Below the pieces are notes generated by a model. That model searched no databases and was not told the DNA's origin. It saw only the letters and a program-made list of their open reading frames with translations. A stretch of 64,000 nucleotides of DNA from Vreelandella alkaliphila (GTDB taxonomy: Bacteria; Pseudomonadota; Gammaproteobacteria; Pseudomonadales; Halomonadaceae): positions 1-64,000 of the forward strand of contig NZ_JABASV010000005.1 in assembly GCF_016107625.1 (NCBI RefSeq), written 5' to 3'. How positions within the stretch are numbered: the first letter of the stretch is position 1; the number at the start of each line of letters is the position of its first letter. Shown piece after piece: positions 35,636 through 44,051 of the stretch. Both the position numbers and the translations under genes were made by a program.

Positions 35636-37009
35636 TCAGTGCGTGTCGTTAATGCTGAGTAAGAGCGTAAAGGTAGTGCCTTTTTCGGCATCGCTTTCGA
35701 CCCGCACGTCACCTTTATGCCACTGAGCAATTGAGCGAACAATGGCTAGGCCTAAGCCGCCTGAGCCTGCCACTCCGCTTCGCGCTGGATCGCAGCGATA
35801 GAACCGTTCAAACACTCTTGGCAGATCGTCTGGTGAGATGACAGGCCCATGATTATGAATGTGTAACTCAATTTGGTTTTCAACGTTTTTGGTATAAATG
35901 CGGATAGGTGTTCCTGAACGTCCATGGCGTAGGGCATTAGCGATTAGATTGGCTAATGCCGTGCGCAATAGATCGCAGTTGGCAAGTACGCTACCACTAG
36001 TGTGATTTATCAATGTGCGGTTGTCGTCTTCCGCCATGCCCTCGAAGTAATCACATAGCTGGGTGACTAGCTCCCTGATATCGACGCGCTCCTTGGGAAT
36101 ATCACTTGATGGGCTTTCAGTACGGGCTAGGAATAGCAGGCTGTCGATCATTCTTGATAGGCGCTCATACTCTTCGATATTCGATTCAAGTACCTGGCGA
36201 TATTCCAAATTACTTCTTTCCCGGCGCAACGTATGTTGTGTTTGCCCTAATAAATTGGTTAAGGGGGTGCGCAACTCATGAGCCATGTCGGCTGAGTGGC
36301 GAGAGAGTTGGGAGAATCCTTCCTCTAATCGACCCAGCATACGGTTCAGGCCTTGGCTAAGACGGTTGATCTCTTCCGTTTCCCCAGCCACGTTCAAGCG
36401 TCGATCCAATTGGCGAATGTCAATGCGGTTGGTCTGCTCAGCCAGGCGGCGCAGCGGTTGAAGCCCCTGTCGGCTGACGCCCCAGCCAAGCAAAAAAGCC
36501 AGTAATGCTCCAGTCACTAATGCCACCCATAGTTTGAGCCGATAGGCAGCGAGCATCTGATTTCGCTCATTTAGCAGCTTGCCTGCGACCAGAGTTAATG
36601 GCTGGCCATCTTGCTCAAGAGTGTGCCACGCCAGTCTCGCCTGGATCGATTCAGGCATATCACTAAAGCGAACGGATGGCGTCATTGGCAGTTCTGGCAC
36701 GGGCACATTGCTGGGATTAACCTCAATGAGAACTTTTCCTTCACTATCAAGTACCCACAGCAGGCTGTCGCGATTGCCTAGCATGTTGGCATAGAGCTGA
36801 GGGCGCTGGTGAAGCATCGCGATGCTTTCGCTATCGTCAAGCAGCGCCTCCATACGTTCCAGGCGTCCATGCAGCATTTGGTCATCACGCCATGCTATTT
36901 CACGGGTTAACGAATGGTAGAGATAGGTGCCGATACTTCCCAGCAGTAGTGTGCTGACAAGGGCAAAAAGTAACGATAGGCGCGTTGCTAGAGAGTTTAA
37001 TGCTGGCAT
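35636..37009 (-). CDS. hprS: Sensor histidine kinase, HprS/CusS family
   Basis: 457 residues. Membrane helix about 9-28, a periplasmic domain of about 130 residues, second helix (about 160-180), HAMP (about 182-235), HisKA with the phosphorylated His in DMAHELRTPLTN (about 247), and an ATPase domain with NALRHG, and GSGGLGLAIVRS. This is the layout of the heavy-metal/H2O2 sensor subfamily (CusS, HprS). It follows the regulator gene with a 1-base overlap (TAATG). I prefer HprS because a near-perfect HprR box and hiuH are next door; CusS-type copper sensing remains possible. Confidence 0.85.
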   Translation of the reverse strand: MPALNSLATRLSLLFALVSTLLLGSIGTYLYHSLTREIAWRDDQMLHGRLERMEALLDDSESIAMLHQRPQLYANMLGNRDSLLWVLDSEGKVLIEVNPSNVPVPELPMTPSVRFSDMPESIQARLAWHTLEQDGQPLTLVAGKLLNERNQMLAAYRLKLWVALVTGALLAFLLGWGVSRQGLQPLRRLAEQTNRIDIRQLDRRLNVAGETEEINRLSQGLNRMLGRLEEGFSQLSRHSADMAHELRTPLTNLLGQTQHTLRRERSNLEYRQVLESNIEEYERLSRMIDSLLFLARTESPSSDIPKERVDIRELVTQLCDYFEGMAEDDNRTLINHTSGSVLANCDLLRTALANLIANALRHGRSGTPIRIYTKNVENQIELHIHNHGPVISPDDLPRVFERFYRCDPARSGVAGSGGLGLAIVRSIAQWHKGDVRVESDAEKGTTFTLLLSINDTH

Positions 37010-37680
37010 TAGGAACGATCCTCAAGCACATAGCCCATGCCACGCTCGGTGTGGATTAGTTTAGTGGGAAAGGGGTCGTCGACTTTAGCGCGAAGTCGCC
37101 GTACAGCTACTTCAACGACGTTGGTGTCGCTGTCAAAGTTCATCTGCCAAACCCGAGAAGCAATATAGGTACGTGATAGCACTTCGCCTTCCCGGTCGAG
37201 AAACAGCTCTAAAAGCGCAAATTCTTTGTTGGTGAGTGCAAGTCGTTCGCCTTGGCGGGTGACTCGGCGGCGCAAAACATCCATTGCTAAATCGGCTACG
37301 CGAAAATGCTCTCTCTCGCGAGGCGGGCTGCGGCGTAACAGCGTACGTACTCGGGCTAATAGTTCGACAAACGAGAAGGGCTTTACTAAGTAATCGTCTG
37401 CGCCCAGTTCCAGCCCCTTGACGCGATACTCTACGGCATCGCGCGCGGTCAGAAAAAGCACCGGTACTTGGCTTCGCTGGCGGACCATTTGTAGTAACTG
37501 CCAGCCGTCAAGGCCGGGCAGCATGACATCAAGAATGATCAAGTCGAATTCGTACTCTTCAATGTAGTGCTGTGCATCATATCCATCGCGAACTACCTCA
37601 ACAGCATAGCCCGATTCACCAAGCCCTCTGCTCAGGTAATCAGCGGTTTTTTGCTCGTCTTCTACTATCAGGATACGCAT
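37009..37680 (-). CDS. hprR: OmpR-family response regulator, HprR/CusR type
   Basis: 223 residues from ATG 37680, with GGGGTGA just upstream. Receiver domain with phospho-acceptor Asp51 ([13 protein letters not shown]) and Lys in YLVKPFSF; C-terminal winged helix with [18 protein letters not shown] and RGMGYVLE. It is transcribed with the kinase gene, divergently from glcG-hiuH, across a control region that contains the palindrome CATTACA-AATC-TGTAATG. In E. coli the HprR/CusR pair binds an almost identical box and controls hiuH, so this regulator very probably activates glcG-hiuH and its own operon. Confidence 0.87.
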   Translation of the reverse strand: MRILIVEDEQKTADYLSRGLGESGYAVEVVRDGYDAQHYIEEYEFDLIILDVMLPGLDGWQLLQMVRQRSQVPVLFLTARDAVEYRVKGLELGADDYLVKPFSFVELLARVRTLLRRSPPREREHFRVADLAMDVLRRRVTRQGERLALTNKEFALLELFLDREGEVLSRTYIASRVWQMNFDSDTNVVEVAVRRLRAKVDDPFPTKLIHTERGMGYVLEDRS

Positions 37681-37731
37681 ACAGTCACCCCGCGAAATCG
37701 ACACAGAGTAGCCGGATCGGACGCTTTTTCA

Positions 37732-37749
37732 CATTACAAATCTGTAATG
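37732..37749. promoter_or_regulatory. HprR/CusR-type box
   Basis: CATTACA-AATC-TGTAATG, perfect 7-bp arms and 4-base spacer. It differs at two spacer positions from the E. coli HprR box as I remember it (CATTACAAAATTGTAATG). It sits between the divergent hprR and glcG genes, 66 bases before glcG and 51 before hprR. Confidence 0.82.
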
Positions 37750-37815
37750 CTGCCGTCAGGTGTTTGACGAGGTCGAGCTGTCAGGATGATGCCATCACTT
37801 GATAAGGAGACTTTC

Positions 37816-38307
37816 ATGACATCACGACGTGCTCGCCTGCCTCTGCTTGGCGCTGTCTTGTTGGCCGGTAGCGTACTTGCCGATACCGGGCCGCTCCAGC
37901 AGCAGACACTGTCGCTAGATCTGGCTAATCGCTTAGTGAATGCCACCTTGGAAGCGTGTCATGCCGATGGCCGCACTGCGGTGGTCGCTGCAGTAGATCG
38001 TGGTGGCAATCTGGTTGCTTTGCAACGCGATGACAACATCGGCCCCCACAACACGTTGGCCGCCCAACGCAAAGCATTTACATCATTGTCGACGGGCAGT
38101 ACTAGTCGCGCGTTATCTGAACATGCTCGCCAAGACCCTGAGTCGGCAAACCTAAACACGTTGGATGAATTGCTGCTGTTGGGGGGAGGTGTGCCGCTCC
38201 GAATCGAAGGTGAACTGATTGGTGCCCTTGGTGTTGCTGGGGCGGGTGGTTCTGCTATTGACGAAGGCTGTGCCCTAACGGCTATCGACAGCGTGATACC
38301 CCAGTAA
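37816..38307 (+). CDS. Exported GlcG/HbpS-family (DUF336) heme-binding-type protein
   Basis: 163 residues from ATG 37816, which has AAGGAG six bases upstream. Signal peptide ARLPLLGAVLLAGSVLA. The mature part is a single HbpS/GlcG domain: TAVVAAVDRGGNLVALQRDD, then AQRKAFTSLS and the Gly-rich LLLGGGVPLRI, ending in GALGVAGAGG. HbpS proteins bind heme or corrinoids and modulate redox sensing. The gene lies directly behind the HprR box and before hiuH, so it is probably induced by H2O2 or copper with hiuH. A role as a periplasmic accessory of the sensor kinase is conceivable but unproven. Confidence 0.82.
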   Translation: MTSRRARLPLLGAVLLAGSVLADTGPLQQQTLSLDLANRLVNATLEACHADGRTAVVAAVDRGGNLVALQRDDNIGPHNTLAAQRKAFTSLSTGSTSRALSEHARQDPESANLNTLDELLLLGGGVPLRIEGELIGALGVAGAGGSAIDEGCALTAIDSVIPQ

Positions 38308-38354
38308 ATCCCACAAACACCGCTTTACTCCCATCACACTAAAAGGATGTTGTT

Positions 38355-38765
38355 ATGAAACTATTGTCTGCTTTTTTTGCTGGTATTGCTCTTAGCAGTG
38401 TTGCTGCCACAGCACTGGCGGCTGATAACCCGCTGAGTGTTCATGTCCTCAATATTCAGAACGGCCAGCCATCTCCTGGCGTTGATGTGGAACTTGAGCG
38501 TCATACCGATACGGGCTGGGAATTGATGGCAACGGCAACTACCGACGATGCAGGCCGTGTATCAGCCCTTTACCCCACTGATGAAGCGTTCTTGCCAGGC
38601 ACTTACCGTGTCACGTTTGAAACCGGTGAATGGTTTGAAGCGCATGACACCGCTACGTTTTTCCCCAATGTGCCAGTACCTTTCGTAGTGGAAGAGGCCG
38701 ATCAGCACTACCACATACCGCTACTGCTTAGCCCCTACGGCTACTCAACGTACCGTGGGAATTAA
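38355..38765 (+). CDS. hiuH: Periplasmic 5-hydroxyisourate hydrolase (transthyretin-like)
   Basis: 136 residues: signal peptide (LLSAFFAGIALSSVAATALA) plus a transthyretin-like domain of about 113 residues. Family features are present: LSVHVLNIQNGQPSPGVDVEL at the start, the Arg region, HYHIPLLLSPYGYSTYRG at the end, where family members end in YRGS; here the last residue is Asn. HiuH converts 5-hydroxyisourate, from urate oxidation, to OHCU. It follows glcG by 47 bases with an AAAGGATG site. As in E. coli, it is periplasmic and next to the HprRS system. No urate oxidase gene is seen here. Confidence 0.9.
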   Translation: MKLLSAFFAGIALSSVAATALAADNPLSVHVLNIQNGQPSPGVDVELERHTDTGWELMATATTDDAGRVSALYPTDEAFLPGTYRVTFETGEWFEAHDTATFFPNVPVPFVVEEADQHYHIPLLLSPYGYSTYRGN

Positions 38766-38867
38766 GGTCACTGAGCAATCATTGATGAGTTGTTCTAGTT
38801 ATTAACCGCTCTATTTATTAATAACTCAATTTATTAGTTAACCAATTAAAACGAGTGAGAATGAATA

Positions 38868-39044
38868 ATGAAAGTAATTAATATCGTCGCTGCCATCGCT
38901 CTTGCACTGGTTTCTGGTGTTGCATTAGCGGAGCGCGGTTCGGGTGAAGATAATCAAATCGCTTACCCAGAATCAACGTCCCAGCAGCACAGCGGTGCTA
39001 TTGGGCACAATGCCTTGGCTGATCTGCCTGACCGAAATCGTTAA
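38868..39044 (+). CDS. 58-residue exported peptide, copy 1 (ERGSGE...NQIAYP family)
   Basis: A small gene of 58 codons: signal peptide (VINIVAAIALALVSGVALA) with predicted cleavage before ERGSGEDNQIAYPES, leaving a mature peptide of about 37 residues that is hydrophilic and without Cys. GAGTGAGA lies upstream of the ATG and a terminator follows at 39094. A second gene of exactly 58 codons at 54038-54214 on the other strand has the same signal sequence pattern and the same ERGSGE-NQIAYP core, which shows that both are real and under selection. I recognise no named family. It lies 102 bases after hiuH and might belong to that regulon. Confidence 0.85.
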   Translation: MKVINIVAAIALALVSGVALAERGSGEDNQIAYPESTSQQHSGAIGHNALADLPDRNR

Positions 39045-39093
39045 GCCGCTATGGCGTGGTTTTATTAAACGTTTAGAGTAGGTGTATGCCCAG

Positions 39094-39120
39094 CGGCCTC
39101 TGTGATAGAGGCCGTTGTCG
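39094..39120 (+). terminator. Terminator after the small exported peptide gene
   Basis: CGGCCTCT / AGAGGCCG stem of eight base pairs with a 5-base loop (39094-39114), followed by TTGTCG and a T-rich stretch. Lies 50 bases after the stop codon. Confidence 0.75.
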
Positions 39121-39133
39121 TTCTGTTCAGTAA

Positions 39134-39170
39134 TCTTTCTCCTTTCCTTCCTTTCCTTCCTTTTCTTTCT
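39134..39170 (+). repeat. 37-base pure pyrimidine tract with CCTTTCCTTC repeats
   Basis: An unbroken run of C and T built from imperfect copies of CCTTT and CCTTC, about 190 bases before the ABC importer operon and right after a terminator. Such tracts can form triplex DNA and vary in length. The rest of the gap up to 39358 has no gene and presumably holds the operon promoter. Confidence 0.9.
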
Positions 39171-39358
39171 GCTAAGACCTTGCTGATGAATGACCTGCAT
39201 ATCGTCGTGTTCAAGTAACAAAACAAAATAACCAGTTTGGTCATTTCTATACTTCGGTCACGTTGTGCTGGAACAAAGCTCAGCAGTAAGCTCCAAACCC
39301 AGGCTTGCATAGCCTGCAGGCTAAAAAACAATTACTAAAAAACGTCAGGAGTAACGCA

Positions 39359-40297
39359 ATGTTCAAGAAAACCGCTATTGCCGTGTCGGTCATTATGATG
39401 TCGATCACGACGGCTCAAGCCGAAACTACCTACCGCATTGGCATTACCCAAAACAACGTCGGTGTCGATAGTTACCAAACAACCTATGAAAGCGCCTTTG
39501 AAGCCGCTGCAGAGCGCGCTGGCAACGTAGATATTGTCGTGCTGGATGCCGGTGGCGATGTCGCACGTCAGATTGGCCAGATGCAGGATCTTATTCAGCA
39601 GCGTGTTGATGCCATCATTATTTGGCCAACCAACGGCCAAGCGGTCATTCCTGCGATTCGCCAAGCGCATAACGCCGGCATTCCGGTGGTGGTTACTAAC
39701 TCTAAAATTGCTGAAGCGGGTCTTGAGTTCATCGCTGCCTTTTCTGGGCCGGACAATGTTCAGCAGGGTATTTCATCTGCCGAGATGATGTGTGATGCCT
39801 TGGGCGGTGAAGGTCAAATCGTGCAGATTTCTGGTCAGCCGGGCTATACCACCGCGATGGAGCGTGCCGGTGGTTTTGAGGAGCGTCTTGCAGAAGCTTG
39901 TCCAGGCGTTGAGCTAATGGAAACTCAGCCGGGTAACTGGAACCGTGAGCGAGCCCAGCGGGTGATGGAAGACTTCCTGACCAAATATGACCGTATTGAT
40001 GGTGTTTATTCCGGCGATGACAACATGGGCGTCGGCGCTTTAAATGCTGCCAATGGCGCTGGACGTGCTGATGAGATTATTTTCATTGGTGCTACTAACT
40101 TCGCTGTCGGCTACGACGCTATTGAGCGGGGTGAATACTACGGTTCCATCTATCAGTCACCTGTTGATGATGCGGAGGCTGCCCTAAAAACGGCTCTGGA
40201 TGTATTGGCTGGCGAAGATATCCCGAAAATGAATTTCTTCGAAACGCCAAAAATCACTGCTGAAAACCTTGAAGAGTTCGACCGCCCGGTTTTCTAA
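39359..40297 (+). CDS. Ribose-type ABC transporter substrate-binding protein
   Basis: 312 residues from ATG 39359, with AGGAG seven bases upstream. Signal peptide TAIAVSVIMMSITTAQA, then a type I periplasmic binding fold of the RbsB group: TYRIGITQNN, DVARQIGQMQDLIQQRVDAI, GIPVVVTNSK, GVYSGDDNMGVGAL. It delivers ligand to the two permeases and ATPase encoded next. Family ligands are sugars, polyols, autoinducer-2 and some purine-like compounds. Given the catabolic genes behind it, the ligand here is probably a precursor of hydroxyquinol rather than ribose. First gene of the large operon. Confidence 0.9.
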   Translation: MFKKTAIAVSVIMMSITTAQAETTYRIGITQNNVGVDSYQTTYESAFEAAAERAGNVDIVVLDAGGDVARQIGQMQDLIQQRVDAIIIWPTNGQAVIPAIRQAHNAGIPVVVTNSKIAEAGLEFIAAFSGPDNVQQGISSAEMMCDALGGEGQIVQISGQPGYTTAMERAGGFEERLAEACPGVELMETQPGNWNRERAQRVMEDFLTKYDRIDGVYSGDDNMGVGALNAANGAGRADEIIFIGATNFAVGYDAIERGEYYGSIYQSPVDDAEAALKTALDVLAGEDIPKMNFFETPKITAENLEEFDRPVF

Positions 40298-40454
40298 AGG
40301 TAGAGCGAACGGTTTGGTGCCGCAGGTGTTGCCCACTAACACTGACACGGCGTGACCCTAAAGGCAGGTTTTCTGCGTCGGAGGCATGGTTAGCGTGAGA
40401 ACAAACGTCGTGCTAATCGGTGTCTTCCGGGGTGATTTTATATAGGTGAATAGC

Positions 40455-41465
40455 ATGGCTTCCGCAGAGCAATCAAAACCTAGGTTGCTGACGGGAAAGC
40501 TCAGCAAGGCTGGTATGCTGAGTTTTCTATCGGCACAAGGAATACTCATTTTTTTCCTGCTCAGTATGTTTGTTTTTTCGTTCTTTTCTGAGCAGTTCCT
40601 CTCTCAGTCCAACATCATGACCGTGGTACGTCAGGCGTCAATCATTGGCATCATCGCCGTCGGTGTCACCGTGGTGATTATCGGTGGCAACTTGGATCTT
40701 TCCGTTGGCTCGATGCTGTCATTTTCCACTGTTCTGGTGGTTGACCTACACGACAAGATTGGCCCCACCAACGCTATTTTGTTGATGTTCGTGCTGACCT
40801 TGATGATCGGTGCTGTGAACGGGTTTTTGATTGGTTTTCTGCGTCTCAATTCACTGATTGTGACCCTGGCGATGTTGTCGGCTATTCAAGGCTTCGTGCT
40901 GATTTACAGCGGCGGTCAGAACGTTGATATCGCCGATCAGCAAGGCACCTGGTTTGCCTTCTTTGGACGCGGCTATGTCGGTGGTATTGCGGTTCCCATT
41001 CTGATGTTTGGGCTACTGGCCATCGTAATGCAGGTAGTGATGTCCTACACCGGGTACGGTCGGCGCATCTTTGCGGTCGGTGGCAACCCGATGGCGGCGG
41101 TTTATTCCGGTATTCGTAAAAACTGGTGTGTGTTCAGCACCTATCTAATTTCAGCTTTTTGTGTGGCCTGTGCCGCCCTGGTACTTGGCTCACGGGTAAT
41201 GGGCTCGCAAAACAACGTAGGCCAGGGCTACGAGCTGCTGGTACTGGCCGGCATCATTCTTGGCGGAACCAGTTTGCTCGGCGGTGCGGGCAGTATTTGG
41301 AAAACCGTGATTGGCGTGTTGATCCTGGGCTTTATCCAGAATGGCCTGCTGCTGATGGGCTACCCCTATTACATCCAGTGGATTGTGACCTGGGTGATTA
41401 TCATCCTAGCCGTATGGCTGGATCTCGCTAACAAGCGTAAGCGCTTGTTCACGACCCACTCATAG
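40455..41465 (+). CDS. Ribose-type ABC transporter permease 1
   Basis: 336 residues from ATG 40455, with AGGTGA five bases upstream. About 9-10 membrane helices; RbsC-family features GGNLDLSVGSMLSF near residue 80 and ILGGTSLLGGAGSIWKTVIG near 270. It forms the membrane channel together with the second permease, 16 bases downstream. Having two different permease genes instead of one is common in xylose/autoinducer-type systems of this family. Between it and the binding protein gene is a 157-base gap without a gene. Confidence 0.9.
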   Translation: MASAEQSKPRLLTGKLSKAGMLSFLSAQGILIFFLLSMFVFSFFSEQFLSQSNIMTVVRQASIIGIIAVGVTVVIIGGNLDLSVGSMLSFSTVLVVDLHDKIGPTNAILLMFVLTLMIGAVNGFLIGFLRLNSLIVTLAMLSAIQGFVLIYSGGQNVDIADQQGTWFAFFGRGYVGGIAVPILMFGLLAIVMQVVMSYTGYGRRIFAVGGNPMAAVYSGIRKNWCVFSTYLISAFCVACAALVLGSRVMGSQNNVGQGYELLVLAGIILGGTSLLGGAGSIWKTVIGVLILGFIQNGLLLMGYPYYIQWIVTWVIIILAVWLDLANKRKRLFTTHS

Positions 41466-41481
41466 CACGGAGGAAAACAGT

Positions 41482-42441
41482 ATGTCGTTTATTAAAGGAT
41501 TCTTCCGTGGCAGGACGAGTATCCAGCCTATCTGGGTGTTTGTTATCGCGCTCTTTATTTTCTTCAGCTTTATGTCGGAGTACTTCCTGTCGTTTGGCAA
41601 CATCACCAATATTCTGGTGCAGACCTCAACGATTGGCCTAGTTGCGCTAGGCATGACCTTCGTGATGATCAACGGCAACATCGATCTGTCGGTGGGAGCA
41701 ATATTGGGGCTTGCTGCATCGTTAGCGGTGGGTTTGCAGGAAGTGAGCATGACACTGGCGATTCTAGCGGCCTTGGGTTCAGGAATTTTGCTGGGCGCCC
41801 TGAATGGTTTTGTGGTGTGGAAAACCGGTGTCAACGCTTTCATCGTCACGCTAGGTGCCATGCTTGGTGTGCGTGGCCTGATCTTTCTGTACACCGATGA
41901 GCAGTCCTTCTTTGCCATGAACTTTGCGTTTGCAGACTTTGGTACCAGCACGATTGGGCCGTTTCCTGTCTTGGCGATTATTTTCCTAGCCTGCGCGTTA
42001 ATTATGCACTTGGTGCTGACCCGTACCGGCCATGGCCGCAATACTTTTGCCGTTGGCGGCAACCCTGAAGCCTCCATCGATGCGGGCATCCGCCTGGGAC
42101 GCCACATGATGATCAATTTTATTATTGTGGGCTTCTTTGCTGCCTTGGCAGGTGTATTGCTGGCCAGCCAGATGGGCGCAGCAACGCCAAACCTGGGGCG
42201 TGACTATGAGCTTTGGGTGATTACCGCGGTTGTGCTGGGCGGCACCAAGCTGACCGGTGGCTACGGCAGCATAGTAGGAACCCTGGGCGGCGTACTGGCG
42301 ATTGGTATTCTGCGTAATGGCATGAACCTGATGCAGGTGCCTGCCTTCTACGTGCTGGTGATCCTCGGTGCGATCCTTATTTCAGTACTGATCATTGATA
42401 AGAAACTTAATGCGCCCTCGGCCAAGGAGGTGCGGATATGA
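41482..42441 (+). CDS. Ribose-type ABC transporter permease 2
   Basis: 319 residues, about 9 membrane helices. NGNIDLSVGAILGLAAS near residue 70 and VVLGGTKLTGGYGSIVGTLG near 250 are RbsC-family features, similar to but clearly distinct from permease 1. GGAGG lies upstream of the ATG. The stop overlaps the ATPase start (ATGA), so the two are coupled. Confidence 0.9.
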   Translation: MSFIKGFFRGRTSIQPIWVFVIALFIFFSFMSEYFLSFGNITNILVQTSTIGLVALGMTFVMINGNIDLSVGAILGLAASLAVGLQEVSMTLAILAALGSGILLGALNGFVVWKTGVNAFIVTLGAMLGVRGLIFLYTDEQSFFAMNFAFADFGTSTIGPFPVLAIIFLACALIMHLVLTRTGHGRNTFAVGGNPEASIDAGIRLGRHMMINFIIVGFFAALAGVLLASQMGAATPNLGRDYELWVITAVVLGGTKLTGGYGSIVGTLGGVLAIGILRNGMNLMQVPAFYVLVILGAILISVLIIDKKLNAPSAKEVRI

Positions 42442-43979
42442 ATGCTCCCAACCAATCACGCCAGCCGATCGATGCTGCGCCAATACTTGAGCTTAAAGGC
42501 ATCACCAAGCGCTTTCCTGGTGTTGTGGCACTCAACAATGTTGATTTCGATGTCCGTCCCGGCGAGGTACACGCCTTGCTTGGGGAGAATGGCGCGGGTA
42601 AATCAACCTTGATGAAGGTGCTGGCCGGTAAGCATCAAGCCAATGAAGGCAAGATTACTCTTGGTGGTGAGGAGATGGCCTTTGAAAACCCTAAGCATGC
42701 TAAGCGTGCAGGGGTCGTTCTGATCCATCAGGAGCAGTCGCTGGTACCGGAAATGACGGTGGCCGAAAACATCTTTCTGGGCAGCCTGCCAAGAAAGCCG
42801 TTCAACCGTGTTGACTGGCGTAAGCTGCGCGAGGATACCAATAAGATTCTTGAGACGCTCAAGTGCGGTTTTCAGCACGATGACTTGGTTGGGTCGCTAT
42901 CGATTGCTAAAAAACAGATGGTGGAGATTGGTCGAGCGCTGGCGTTTACCCCACGCGTCGTGGTGTTTGATGAGCCGACGGCGTCGCTCACCGACCATGA
43001 AAAACCAGTGCTTTACGACGTGATCAACTCGCTATGTGAGCAGGGCGTGGGGATCGTCTATATCTCTCACCGCATGGATGAGATTTTCCATCTTTCCCAC
43101 CGCATTTCAGTACTACGCGATGGCGAATACACCGGCACGGTCAATACCGCAGATACCAACGAAGACGAAATCACCCGCATGATGATCGGTCGCAGTTTGG
43201 AGCTTGATCATGCCAGTAAGCCCAGTGATTTTGGCAACAACCTGCTGGAAGTGCGTAACCTCTCAGTGAAGCGGGTGTTTGAGAACGTCAGCTTTAACGT
43301 GCGCAAGGGCGAGATTGTTGGCATGTATGGTCTCGTTGGAGCAGGGCGCTCTGAAGTGGCAGAAACCATCTTTGGTTTGCGAACACCTTCCGCTGGGGAA
43401 GTGATACTGGATGGTGAGGTTGTCAACTTTCGCAGCGCCCATGATGCAGTCGCCAGTGGCGTTGCGTTAGTCCCGGAAGACCGCAAAGACCAAGGGCTGA
43501 TTCTGGGCATGAACTGCCGAGACAACATGACCCTGGCAAGCCTGTCTAGCGTGTCGTCAATGGGCTTTATGACCAGTTCTAAAGAGCGCGAAGTTTACGA
43601 CAAATATCACCAAGCAATGAAAATCAAAACCCCCAGTTGGCGCCAGAAGGTAGGCAATTTAAGTGGCGGTAACCAGCAGAAGATTGTTATCGGCAAATGG
43701 CTGCATACCCATCCGAAGCTATTGATTCTTGATGAGCCCACCCGAGGCATTGATGTAGGTTCCAAGTCGGAAATTCACACCCTGGTGAAAGACTTGGCTA
43801 AATCCGGCTATGCGGTGCTGGTGATCTCTTCCGAGATGCCGGAAGTGCTGGGGTTGAGTAACCGCATTATCGCTATGTACGACGGCCGTGTGACCGCTGA
43901 ATTTGATGGCGATAACGTCAGTGAGGACGAACTGGTTCAGGCGATTACCGGCATGGGCAGGCAGGCACAGGCGAGCTAG
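42438..43979 (+). CDS. Ribose-type ABC transporter ATPase (two ATP-binding domains)
   Basis: 513 residues with two fused ABC domains, as in RbsA/MglA. First domain (about 15-245): Walker A GENGAGKST, Walker B VVVFDEPTAS, with the signature replaced by LSIAKKQM. Second domain (about 262-505): signature LSGGNQQK and Walker B LLILDEPTRG; the Walker A region GLVGAGRSE is degenerate, as usual for this family, so only the first site is likely to hydrolyse ATP. Drives import of the ligand captured by the binding protein encoded at 39359. Confidence 0.92.
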   Translation: MNAPNQSRQPIDAAPILELKGITKRFPGVVALNNVDFDVRPGEVHALLGENGAGKSTLMKVLAGKHQANEGKITLGGEEMAFENPKHAKRAGVVLIHQEQSLVPEMTVAENIFLGSLPRKPFNRVDWRKLREDTNKILETLKCGFQHDDLVGSLSIAKKQMVEIGRALAFTPRVVVFDEPTASLTDHEKPVLYDVINSLCEQGVGIVYISHRMDEIFHLSHRISVLRDGEYTGTVNTADTNEDEITRMMIGRSLELDHASKPSDFGNNLLEVRNLSVKRVFENVSFNVRKGEIVGMYGLVGAGRSEVAETIFGLRTPSAGEVILDGEVVNFRSAHDAVASGVALVPEDRKDQGLILGMNCRDNMTLASLSSVSSMGFMTSSKEREVYDKYHQAMKIKTPSWRQKVGNLSGGNQQKIVIGKWLHTHPKLLILDEPTRGIDVGSKSEIHTLVKDLAKSGYAVLVISSEMPEVLGLSNRIIAMYDGRVTAEFDGDNVSEDELVQAITGMGRQAQAS

Positions 43980-44051
43980 CTCGCTGTGTTGCGACTGATG
44001 TGCACTGCAAAGAGCACATACAGACCACTTCAAACGTATAAGGAATGTTCC

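Noticed and set aside
39134..39170. Pyrimidine tract as the T-run of a terminator
   Set aside because: The hairpin at 39094-39114 ends about 20 bases earlier and has its own T-rich tail; the tract is mixed C and T.
41460..42116. 218-codon frame antisense to the second permease
   Set aside because: Mirror of a membrane-protein gene; the residue composition (Lys/Pro/Met-rich) is the usual shadow of hydrophobic codons.
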